From a virus, in IMG/VR virus record IMGVR_UViG_3300043466_001378, positions 1-24,250 of that record: 24,250 nucleotides of DNA. The stretch is one strand, 5' to 3'. Position 1 is the stretch's first letter. Every line of letters starts with the position of its first letter. Made by a program: the position numbers and the translations under genes. Shown piece by piece: positions 13,745-21,035 of the stretch. Under the pieces are notes generated by a model that was not told the origin of the DNA, searched no databases, and worked only from the letters and a program-made list of their open reading frames with translations.

Positions 13745-13967
13745 AAATAAAAATGTTAGACCATGGGACTTATTTAATAAAAAAATGGGTCGTGTCAATT
13801 CAGAAATATATAAAAATAGAATAAGTATATGTTCAAGTTGTCCAGAATTAATAAAAACTACATTCCAATGTAAGAAGTGTGGATGTTTTATGAAACAAAA
13901 AGTCAAACTAGCAGATGCTAGTTGTCCACTAAATAAGTGGGAAAATATAGATAAAGGAGGTGTATGA
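13737..13967 (+). CDS. Zinc-ribbon protein, 76 aa (DUF6171-like)
   Basis: Cys pattern C32xxC35, C45xxC48xC50 and C63 in the order SICSSCPEL, FQCKKCGCFMKQKVKLADASCPLNKW matches a small phage/bacterial zinc-binding family (I recall DUF6171) with the conserved CxxCGCFM and CPLxKW. Start at ATG 13737 overlaps the previous stop by eight bases (ATGTCTGA); the longer open frame upstream is not used. It sits between two paralogous small proteins. Role unknown; its position among appendage genes suggests a virion assembly or modification partner. Confidence 0.75.
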   Translation: MSENKNVRPWDLFNKKMGRVNSEIYKNRISICSSCPELIKTTFQCKKCGCFMKQKVKLADASCPLNKWENIDKGGV

Positions 13968-14173
13968 AGGTGATAGAAAAAGTATTGGCCTTTGTATTAG
14001 ATGGTAGTGTACAAAGAGTTATGAGGTTAGATGAAGAAACTGCTGCAATAATGCTTTCTCATCCAACAGTTGTTGATATTACTAACGTCCAGGTCACAGA
14101 ATCATGGAATTATGATGCTAATAAAGGATTCTATATAGAAATAGATGGCTCAGAGTTAGTAGTTCCAACATGA
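13964..14173 (+). CDS. Small protein paralogous to the 97-aa product, 69 aa
   Basis: VLAFVLDGSVQRVMRLDEETAAIMLSHPTVVDI (7-39) matches LALVIDG...CDERFGDILLSNPKIIDL of the 97-aa protein, and WNYDANKGFY (48-57) matches its YDENSNTFY end. ATGA overlap with the zinc-ribbon stop and an AGGAGGTG site just upstream define the start. Probably duplicated from the same ancestor; function unknown. Confidence 0.65.
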   Translation: MKVIEKVLAFVLDGSVQRVMRLDEETAAIMLSHPTVVDITNVQVTESWNYDANKGFYIEIDGSELVVPT

Positions 14174-14922
14174 TCAGGAGAATAAGATGGGTTCCAAATG
14201 ATGAATATGCATATAAGCATATAGATCCTCCCATTCCTGCAAAACAAGCAATGCCGCAATGGTATCGGCTTGGGGAAATGGTTATTTCTAAAAATACTGG
14301 TAAAGTAGCCAATGTTTCAGATAATGACATATCGGGGGGTCTTAAATCATGCCTGCCCTTCCTTGACGCTATGATTTCTGGCTATTTTATAACTTCATGG
14401 GAAGATTTCTATATTAAAACTACTGATAAAGTAGAAGAATTTTATTCAGTAATAAAAAATGAATATACAGATAAATATGAGAAGTATACCCCCCCTAATC
14501 ATCCAATGATAGATGAAAGGGTGGGTGATATAGGACATACAATACCAAGGCCAGAAGGACATTGTAAAAATCATATGATTTTTAGTGGACAATGGGGGGC
14601 ACGCCTACCAAAAGGCTGGAGTCTTCTTCTAACTCATCCACTTAATAGATTTGATCTCCCATTTGCAACAACATCTGGGATTATAGATTCAGATGAGTGG
14701 TGGGCAGGAGGCAACATACCATTTTTCTTTAAAGAGAACTTTGAAGGAATAATCCCCAAGGGAACCCCGTTTGCACAACTGATACCAATAAAAAGAAGTT
14801 CTTGGACTTCTTATACTAGTGTATTAAGTGTTAGTAGAAATACATATCTTGCTGATAAGGCAAGATCTGTTCCAATAGGATGGTATAAGAAGAATATTTG
14901 GACAAAAAAGAAATATGATTAG
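14170..14922 (+). CDS. DUF6065-like protein with dUTPase-fold pattern, 250 aa
   Basis: The C-terminal half reads LPKGWSLLLTHPLNR (146-160), GIIDSD (170-175) and IPKGTPFAQLIPIKR (195-209), which parallels dUTPase/dCTP deaminase motifs PKG...R, GVIDxD and KGxRIAQLI in order and spacing. The N-terminal half (DPPIPAKQAMPQWYR, CLPFLDAMISGYFI) is shared with the 245-aa paralogue at 15900. The catalytic residues of dUTPase are not evident, so I infer a beta-clip fold rather than activity. Overlaps both neighbours (ATGA upstream, ATGATTAG downstream). Role unknown; located beside glycosylation enzymes. Confidence 0.65.
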   Translation: MIRRIRWVPNDEYAYKHIDPPIPAKQAMPQWYRLGEMVISKNTGKVANVSDNDISGGLKSCLPFLDAMISGYFITSWEDFYIKTTDKVEEFYSVIKNEYTDKYEKYTPPNHPMIDERVGDIGHTIPRPEGHCKNHMIFSGQWGARLPKGWSLLLTHPLNRFDLPFATTSGIIDSDEWWAGGNIPFFFKENFEGIIPKGTPFAQLIPIKRSSWTSYTSVLSVSRNTYLADKARSVPIGWYKKNIWTKKKYD

Positions 14923-15907
14923 TTTAGATAAAAAAATATTTGTATCTTGTCCCACATTAGATGATACAGAATATCCAATAAGTATAAGCAATGCCTTTAA
15001 TTCTGCTAAAAATCCTAGTAGAATATTTTTTGGTACAGCGTATTCTACAGATTTTAAAAATAAAAAAAAATATGAAATATTAAAAAAAAGTATTAATGGG
15101 TATAAAGAAAATATTAGAATAAATTTACTAAATTATAGTAAAGATATTGGTGTCGGATACGGTAGACTTTCATCAATGAATTTATATAATAATGAAGATT
15201 ATGTTCTTCAGGTTGATGCTCATTGTTTATGGAAGCAAGACTGGGATGAAATACTTATATCTTTATATGAAGATGCTAAAAAAGAAATAAATTATGAAAA
15301 AATATTATTAACTGGATATATGCCATATTATAAATATTATGATATTAATGATAGAAAAATAGTAAATACATGGCACTTAAGATATCCATTTATGACTGGC
15401 GACACACTATTGCATTTTGGTTATCCATGGAATGTTCTTCCAGGGTGGAGAGATACAGAAATGTATAATGTATATCCTGAGATTAAAGATAAATTTTTAC
15501 CAACACCTAAAATAAGTGCAGGATTTAATTTTGGCGGACCGGAATTTGCAAAAGAGTATAATAAAATTATTCCATTCCCCTTTAGATTTTTTGAAGAAGA
15601 ACTTATAATGACAATAGAACTTCTGAGTCTAGGCTTTTGTCCAACTTATATTAATGGAGATATACCAATAGCACACTTATATTCTTCAGATATAAATAAA
15701 TTTGGAGGAGATAGATTAAAAACAAAAGAAATGTCTGATAAAGAAGCAGAAAAAGTATTAAATAGAATTATTGAATATATAAATAATAATAAGAATAAAG
15801 TAAAAATATTTGAAGAATATTCAATGATAAGAGATTTTTTTAATCCAGATCCAGATTCAAAATTTAAAGTACCTAAAAATTTTTATAAAAAGGAAACTCA
15901 TGAGTAA
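14915..15907 (+). CDS. GT60-like (Skp1 GlcNAc-transferase family, PF11397) glycosyltransferase, 330 aa
   Basis: The order of motifs matches the GlcNAc-transferase family that includes eukaryotic Skp1 Gnt1: KIFVSCPTLDDTEYPISI (7-24), GVGYGRLSSMNLYNNEDYVL (79-98), then QVDAH (99-103), the DxH donor/metal site normally seen as QIDSH, WDEILISL, AGFNFGGPEFAKE (202-214), RFFEEE (224-229), and IAHLY (252-256). This GT-A enzyme would use a UDP-sugar and, in known members, modifies hydroxyproline. The gene is noticeably more AT-rich than its neighbours, suggesting separate acquisition. It overlaps both neighbours by eight bases and is two genes upstream of a prolyl-hydroxylase-like oxygenase. Sugar and acceptor here are unknown. 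Confidence 0.8.
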   Translation: MISLDKKIFVSCPTLDDTEYPISISNAFNSAKNPSRIFFGTAYSTDFKNKKKYEILKKSINGYKENIRINLLNYSKDIGVGYGRLSSMNLYNNEDYVLQVDAHCLWKQDWDEILISLYEDAKKEINYEKILLTGYMPYYKYYDINDRKIVNTWHLRYPFMTGDTLLHFGYPWNVLPGWRDTEMYNVYPEIKDKFLPTPKISAGFNFGGPEFAKEYNKIIPFPFRFFEEELIMTIELLSLGFCPTYINGDIPIAHLYSSDINKFGGDRLKTKEMSDKEAEKVLNRIIEYINNNKNKVKIFEEYSMIRDFFNPDPDSKFKVPKNFYKKETHE

Positions 15908-16637
15908 AAATATAGAATTTATGGCAGTAGAAAATTCTGGTCAAGGGTGTGTCAAGCCTATACCTGCTACAAAAGAAATCCCAGAGTGGTATAGAAAACT
16001 TCCCGCACTACGTTTTTTAAGAAGAAATAGTACAAAACAAGACTTTACAGTTAAAAAGTGTATTCCTATATTAGATGCTTTTACTACTGGCTACTATCTA
16101 GTTACTACATATGATTCTGATTGGTATATAGATTCTGAAGGAAATTATGAGTGTAAGTGTGATGCAAAACTAGTTGAAGGTGGAAGTAAGCCAATCACAA
16201 TGCATCCATGGGAGCAAATCAGAGATATAGAACTAGGTGGAATATATGATGAATATGCATATAAGTTTAGCAATCCATATTTAATAAAAACTCCTCCTGG
16301 ATATAGTTGTATTTTTACGCATCCATTCAATCAAATTTCTCCTTTTCTAACACTTACTGGAGTAGTAGATACCGATATGCATCCATTAGCAGTACAGTTC
16401 CCATTCCTAATGTTAAAAAACTGGGAAGGTAGAATTAAGGCCGGAACTCCAATTGTGCAAATTATTCCATTCAAACGCGATGAGTGGAACCTTGACAATA
16501 AAGAGCCAACTACTAAAGATAGACAAATAAGTTCTCAGAGGCACCAGGAATTTGAATCATATAGATATGATGATTCTGGGAATCCAATAGGTGGACAGTA
16601 TAAAAAGAAATATAGAGAAAAGAAAAGATACTTATAG
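15900..16637 (+). CDS. DUF6065-like protein, paralogue of the 250-aa product, 245 aa
   Basis: PIPATKEIPEWYR (20-32), KKCIPILDAFTTGYYL (52-67), PPGYSCIFTHPFNQ (132-145), GVVDTD (154-159) and KAGTPIVQIIPFKRDEW (180-196) align with the 250-aa protein throughout. The same dUTPase-like motif order is visible. The ATGAGTAA start overlaps the GT60 stop. The C-terminal 45 residues are basic and rich in Lys, Tyr and Gly (GGQYKKKYREKKRYL). It may bind the same partner as its paralogue; function unknown. Confidence 0.65.
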   Translation: MSKNIEFMAVENSGQGCVKPIPATKEIPEWYRKLPALRFLRRNSTKQDFTVKKCIPILDAFTTGYYLVTTYDSDWYIDSEGNYECKCDAKLVEGGSKPITMHPWEQIRDIELGGIYDEYAYKFSNPYLIKTPPGYSCIFTHPFNQISPFLTLTGVVDTDMHPLAVQFPFLMLKNWEGRIKAGTPIVQIIPFKRDEWNLDNKEPTTKDRQISSQRHQEFESYRYDDSGNPIGGQYKKKYREKKRYL

Positions 16638-16645
16638 GAGTTATA

Positions 16646-17227
16646 ATGGCAATTGAAATATTCCCAGGCGCAGTACAGTTTGATTTCCCAGAATCAGTTG
16701 CGAGTCAAGCAATAAAGGATGCAGAAAAGTCTAAGTTCCCATGGATGGATTCCGCCATAGGATTTGGAGATGTTGCAAAGCATATAAGATCTAGTAAGTC
16801 ATTTGGCCTAGATAGCCTAGACATATCCAAAGAAAAAATACGACCAATAATTTATGATTGTATTAAAAAATATTGTAATTACTATGATGTAGATGTACTA
16901 GCAGATGAGGGCTTGAGCCTATTAAAGTATGAATCATATGACAAATATGAGTTTCATGTTGATGAGGGTCCAGGGAAAAATAGGATTGTTTCATGTCTAA
17001 TCTATTTAAATCCAGGTGAATATGAAGGCGGAGGCACCACATTTAAACACTTTAACTATACAATAAATCCATTAGCACCATCACTAGTACTATTCCCATC
17101 TAATTATCCATATTTACATGCTGCTGATCCAGTTTCCAAAGGCAAAAAGTATATTGTAGTTACATGGATGACTGGAGATAATGGATTATCAATGGATCAT
17201 GGCCCTGATTGCACATGTGGAAGATAG
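16646..17227 (+). CDS. 2OG-Fe(II) oxygenase, prolyl-4-hydroxylase-like, 193 aa
   Basis: The double-stranded beta-helix core carries the iron triad H104-x-D106 (EFHVDEG) and H158 (YLHAADPV), and K168 ten residues later to bind 2-oxoglutarate (GKKYIVVTW). CLIYLNPGEYEGGGTTF (117-133) is the typical prolyl-4-hydroxylase segment. Such enzymes hydroxylate proline or other side chains using O2 and 2-oxoglutarate. Good ribosome-binding site (TAGGAGTTATA). It ends the overlapping modification cassette. The target is unknown; nearby fibres include the collagen-like GPQ protein and the NPSTC repeats. It ends with a short Cys pair (CTCGR). Confidence 0.85.
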   Translation: MAIEIFPGAVQFDFPESVASQAIKDAEKSKFPWMDSAIGFGDVAKHIRSSKSFGLDSLDISKEKIRPIIYDCIKKYCNYYDVDVLADEGLSLLKYESYDKYEFHVDEGPGKNRIVSCLIYLNPGEYEGGGTTFKHFNYTINPLAPSLVLFPSNYPYLHAADPVSKGKKYIVVTWMTGDNGLSMDHGPDCTCGR

Positions 17228-17242
17228 TGGCTACTAGTTGCG

Positions 17243-17271
17243 TTGTATCGATATGACCTTGCTGGTATAAT
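17243..17271 (+). promoter_or_regulatory. Strong promoter, leaderless start for the 1119-aa protein
   Basis: TTGTAT (17243-17248), 17-bp spacer ending TGG, TATAAT (17266-17271), then 6 nt and ATG 17278. No ribosome-binding site precedes the start, so a leaderless mRNA is predicted. This is the best promoter in the window. Confidence 0.75.
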
Positions 17272-17277
17272 TAAACT

Positions 17278-20200
17278 ATGTCCTATTCTCAAATTGTGCT
17301 ATCAGACCGTCCAGCGGGTTACTGGGACTCCCCAAAATTTGGGGTAGAAAACTCCCTTACCAGTAATCAATCATCGTTTGAGACTAATACCTCTGGATGG
17401 TCAGCAGTTGATAGCGATACAACAATTGCTAGAATAACTAGTGATTCATATATTGGCACCGCCTGCTTACAGGCAACTGCAAATGCAACTGCATCAGATT
17501 CTATTGCAATAAGAGTATCTTCTGGAAGTAGAATTAGAGTATATCCAGGAAGAAGATATACAATGATTGCGCGAGTAAAAAGAGGGTCTGGATCAAGGAA
17601 TGCAGCCATTAGAATTGAATACTACACTACTCAGAGTGGATCAACATTATCAGAACCAGTAAGAGTAGGAGAAGAATTTACTCTTTCTAGTGATGAGTGG
17701 ACAACAATTTATCATACAGATCTTATTTATACCCCAAACGATAATGACTATTATGTTTCATGGGGCATCGTAAGTACGAACTCTGGATCAATTGGAGATA
17801 CCCTACTAATTGATTATGTTCAATTTTATGAAGGAACGACATTTCAATTAGAAGATGAAGTTTCTAATAACAACATCAATATATATGAAGATGTTCATGA
17901 AAATGCAAAGCCGATAGTATTTGGAACTAACGGTGCATTAAAAGTATATCAAAACTCCTTTGCAGTTATTGAAAATGAATATAAATTATTTATTTCTGGA
18001 TCAGAGTTAAAGCCAGCCACGCTAGATTTTTGGTTCACCATTGATAAACCTCCATCATATAGACATTCTCTTGTAAAAATTGGAACATTCCTAGATTGCT
18101 ATATTGAAAGGGATAGGATATATATAGAATCTGGTGGCAAAAAAGAGAGCATACAGGTAGTTGACTGGACCTCTCAGCACTACCTTGCCATTTCATATTT
18201 CAATAGAAGCATAGACCTCTATTTAGATAATAGAAGCCCAGTATCAATTTCTTTAGATGAAAACTTTAGATTTAATGATATTGCTGATGCAAACTCAATT
18301 CCTAGCATAGTTATTGGTCCATCATCTGAGCCAAGGAATTTAATAGTCAATCCATCCATAGAAAATAATACTGATGGATGGACAGCGATAGGCTCTGGTA
18401 CTTCAATATCATTAATTAATACAGATAGTTTTTCTGGGTCTGCCTGCCTACAAGTAACAAAGGCTGCAGTATCTAATTCTGGAATGTCAGCAACAAATAG
18501 AATTAGGGTAGAGTCCTATAAGAAATATCAAGTATCTGCATATATTAAAATACCTTCTGGTGATGATTCATCTACCATTACTATAAAGTGTAATGAATAT
18601 GATTCAATTTCTTCATCTACTCCAATAAGTCAGCATACAGAATCTATTCTTATAGATGATTCAGATGGATGGACAAGGATTAGCAATAGTTTTACTCCGC
18701 ACGCAAGAACAAAGTATATTGACTTCTCAATATATCAAGCATCCTCTGGCTCTGCAGGAGAAAAGTTCCTTATTGATGCAATTCTTTTAGAAAAGTCAGA
18801 ACATTTATTACCATGGGATGAAAAAACTGCTAACTATGAGCCATTACTAGTATCTGGAATTGGTATTTATCCATATCAAATAGATAGGAATAAAATACAA
18901 AAAAGACTGAATTATGCTACCAATGATCTATCAGACAATCTTGCAATCAGGTACGGCGGTGATAGATTTAATACGGACTATTCTGATTCATATCAAGTAA
19001 ATGGCATAGATGTAACAACATTAGCAAAAAATAATAAACTTGATATTCAAAATTTAGTTTATACAAATAACGGATTATACATGCCTAAAGTTAGTCCTAT
19101 TCTAGTAGAGTCAGGGCTTGCTGGCGGATCTTTTAATTTAGAAGACGTTGGCATATCTTTTACAGATGATTGCCATGCTGTAGTAGAAAATATTAATACT
19201 TATTTTAACCCATCACTTTCTACAGTTAGACTTCAAGTTGAATTAGACGCTCTGAATGGAGATGGAGTAGTTCTTTCCTTGATGCCAATAACTGGATACT
19301 ATGCGTTTATAGTAAAAAAGGAGTCTGATAAAATTGTTGGACAACTTCTAAAAGAGTTTAATGATCAAACCCCTGAAGAATTATTTAGTAGTATGACGCT
19401 GGGCGATGGAGAATACAATGTAGCATTAAACTTCTCAGATAGAACATTATCCGTTCTTATTGGCGGGGAAGAGTTTAATGATCTAGAGTTCCCATCAATA
19501 GAAAATATATCATCTATGTATATTGGTAATTTACCAGGACTAAGTGCTGGATTCTCAGACTATATAAGAAACTTTTGCATAGACAATTATACAGATTTTA
19601 ATGATATAGATTGGTATGATCCTGGCATTTATATGGCAAGATTCAATGGAAACCTTAATGTGTCTCAAAAGGCTGTATTTAATTATGATGCTACAGAATT
19701 GACTTCATCAAATAATTCAATAATCACCTTTAATAGTGGCGCTAAATTAAACATTATAGTCAATGATGAGTTTATTGAAGAATCTTTAAATATACCTGGA
19801 TTTAACTACACGGCACCAGAAAATGTTAATATTTCTGTATCTGCTGTAACAGAAGATTCTTTAAATGATAGTGTTAAAATTAATAATTTATATCTATCTA
19901 CAATAGATTCATCATCTATATCATCATCACTATCTAATTTTGAGATATTGCAAAACTTAGATGGATCATCAAACAAGATTAATGATCCATATGTTATAAA
20001 AACTAATAACACTAATATATTAGCGCATGACGATAATCTAGGGCTGAAGTTTATTCCTAGCGTATCTAGTGGATGTAAGATTTCTGCAAAATCTTTAGAC
20101 TACGGCTGCTTTGAATTAGTATTTAAAATAAATAAATATCCAAATGAATCAGAAGAATATACAATATTTGATCTATCTGGAGTAACAAGTACTAATCTAG

Positions 20201-20637
20201 TGTTTTCATCTGGCTCCCTAGTTAAAAATGGAGATTATGATTTATACATAGATGGATCAATAGTCTCTAATCTTAGTAATATAGATATTTTAGTTGGAGA
20301 AATCTATCATGTATTTGTAGTTTTTGATGCAGCAATAGATAATGATATCCATATTGGAAACAATAAATCTGTTCTTAATACTCTAAATGGATCAATCGGC
20401 AAGATTTGTATTTATGAGAATACCCCAGCCAATATTGCTTCATATATATCAGATAAATATCAAGACTTAATTGGTAAAATAACAAAAGTTGTTTCTGGTG
20501 GAACAATAAATGTTAAAGATACTCCTACATCACAGTCATACTATAGAGATGATAATGGAGAGTATTTTGAAATGTTGGACTTACCAAAGGTAAAATTTGT
20601 CACATCTTCGTGGGAAGAAATAGACTTCACTAACTAA
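17278..20637 (+). CDS. Large tail protein with carbohydrate-binding-like modules, 1119 aa
   Basis: Starts YSQIVLSDRPAGYWD, a typical opening of LamG-bearing phage tail proteins. Residues 30-188 and 352-510 are two copies of a CBM4/9-like module (each with N/S-S-F/I-E-x-N-T-x-GW, a central RxRVxxxxxYxxxAxxK/I strand and a closing LIDxxxxxE). Between them (about 215-348) is a LamG-like jelly roll; further beta-rich LamG-like regions follow (about 640-780 and 960-1080). No catalytic residues are seen. Likely a minor tail or adhesion protein binding host surface glycans. Starts directly after a strong promoter, apparently leaderless. Longest gene in the window. Confidence 0.78.
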   Translation: MSYSQIVLSDRPAGYWDSPKFGVENSLTSNQSSFETNTSGWSAVDSDTTIARITSDSYIGTACLQATANATASDSIAIRVSSGSRIRVYPGRRYTMIARVKRGSGSRNAAIRIEYYTTQSGSTLSEPVRVGEEFTLSSDEWTTIYHTDLIYTPNDNDYYVSWGIVSTNSGSIGDTLLIDYVQFYEGTTFQLEDEVSNNNINIYEDVHENAKPIVFGTNGALKVYQNSFAVIENEYKLFISGSELKPATLDFWFTIDKPPSYRHSLVKIGTFLDCYIERDRIYIESGGKKESIQVVDWTSQHYLAISYFNRSIDLYLDNRSPVSISLDENFRFNDIADANSIPSIVIGPSSEPRNLIVNPSIENNTDGWTAIGSGTSISLINTDSFSGSACLQVTKAAVSNSGMSATNRIRVESYKKYQVSAYIKIPSGDDSSTITIKCNEYDSISSSTPISQHTESILIDDSDGWTRISNSFTPHARTKYIDFSIYQASSGSAGEKFLIDAILLEKSEHLLPWDEKTANYEPLLVSGIGIYPYQIDRNKIQKRLNYATNDLSDNLAIRYGGDRFNTDYSDSYQVNGIDVTTLAKNNKLDIQNLVYTNNGLYMPKVSPILVESGLAGGSFNLEDVGISFTDDCHAVVENINTYFNPSLSTVRLQVELDALNGDGVVLSLMPITGYYAFIVKKESDKIVGQLLKEFNDQTPEELFSSMTLGDGEYNVALNFSDRTLSVLIGGEEFNDLEFPSIENISSMYIGNLPGLSAGFSDYIRNFCIDNYTDFNDIDWYDPGIYMARFNGNLNVSQKAVFNYDATELTSSNNSIITFNSGAKLNIIVNDEFIEESLNIPGFNYTAPENVNISVSAVTEDSLNDSVKINNLYLSTIDSSSISSSLSNFEILQNLDGSSNKINDPYVIKTNNTNILAHDDNLGLKFIPSVSSGCKISAKSLDYGCFELVFKINKYPNESEEYTIFDLSGVTSTNLVFSSGSLVKNGDYDLYIDGSIVSNLSNIDILVGEIYHVFVVFDAAIDNDIHIGNNKSVLNTLNGSIGKICIYENTPANIASYISDKYQDLIGKITKVVSGGTINVKDTPTSQSYYRDDNGEYFEMLDLPKVKFVTSSWEEIDFTN

Positions 20638-20681
20638 TATGTCCTATAGTTGTTCTATATTTATGTTTTAACACAAGAAAA

Positions 20682-20690
20682 TGGTAACAT
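20682..20690 (+). promoter_or_regulatory. Extended -10 promoter, leaderless start for the head module
   Basis: TGG-TAACAT is followed by exactly 6 nt (TGTAAT) and ATG 20697. No ribosome-binding site. TGGTAACATT recurs before the protease gene at 22638. Confidence 0.45.
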
Positions 20691-20696
20691 TGTAAT

Positions 20697-21035
20697 ATGG
20701 GAAGAACAAAAATCACTCACATTGAAGAAACAGACTATGGCCTTTACTTATGGGAAATGCCAGATGGAAGGCTCGTTGCTGACGAGGATAAAAACTTTTT
20801 AAACATACCAGCAAAGAAGGGCGATCAAGTAAAGATTAAAGCCTTAGCAGATGCTGCTAGATCCTATGGTATAACAGAAGGCAAAGCCGTGTTTTGGTCA
20901 GGAAATAGAAGAGTGACAGATGAAGAATATGAATATCAAAAGCAAAGAATGGATTGGGGACTTATCCCAGACGAACTAGATTATGGTGCAGCCAGAGATG
21001 AACTTCTTGCACGCCAGAAAGGATTTAAGAGATGA
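20697..21035 (+). CDS. Conserved-looking head-module protein upstream of portal, 112 aa
   Basis: Starts MGRTKITHIEETDYGLYLWEMPDGRLVADED, a beta-hairpin-like segment, followed by NFLNIPAKKGDQVKIKALADAARSYGI (about 34-60) and a helical C-terminus with DEEYEYQKQRMDWGLIPDELDYGAARDELL. It overlaps the portal gene by four bases (ATGA). I recall similar short proteins just before the portal in phages of Actinobacteria, but the role is not known; an assembly or portal-adaptor role is inferred from position. Promoter and leaderless start immediately upstream. Confidence 0.6.
   Translation: MGRTKITHIEETDYGLYLWEMPDGRLVADEDKNFLNIPAKKGDQVKIKALADAARSYGITEGKAVFWSGNRRVTDEEYEYQKQRMDWGLIPDELDYGAARDELLARQKGFKR

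Noticed and set aside
14170-16637. Active dUTPase or dCTP deaminase
   Set aside because: Only the fold-level motifs are visible; the catalytic residues are not, and both copies sit in an appendage cassette.
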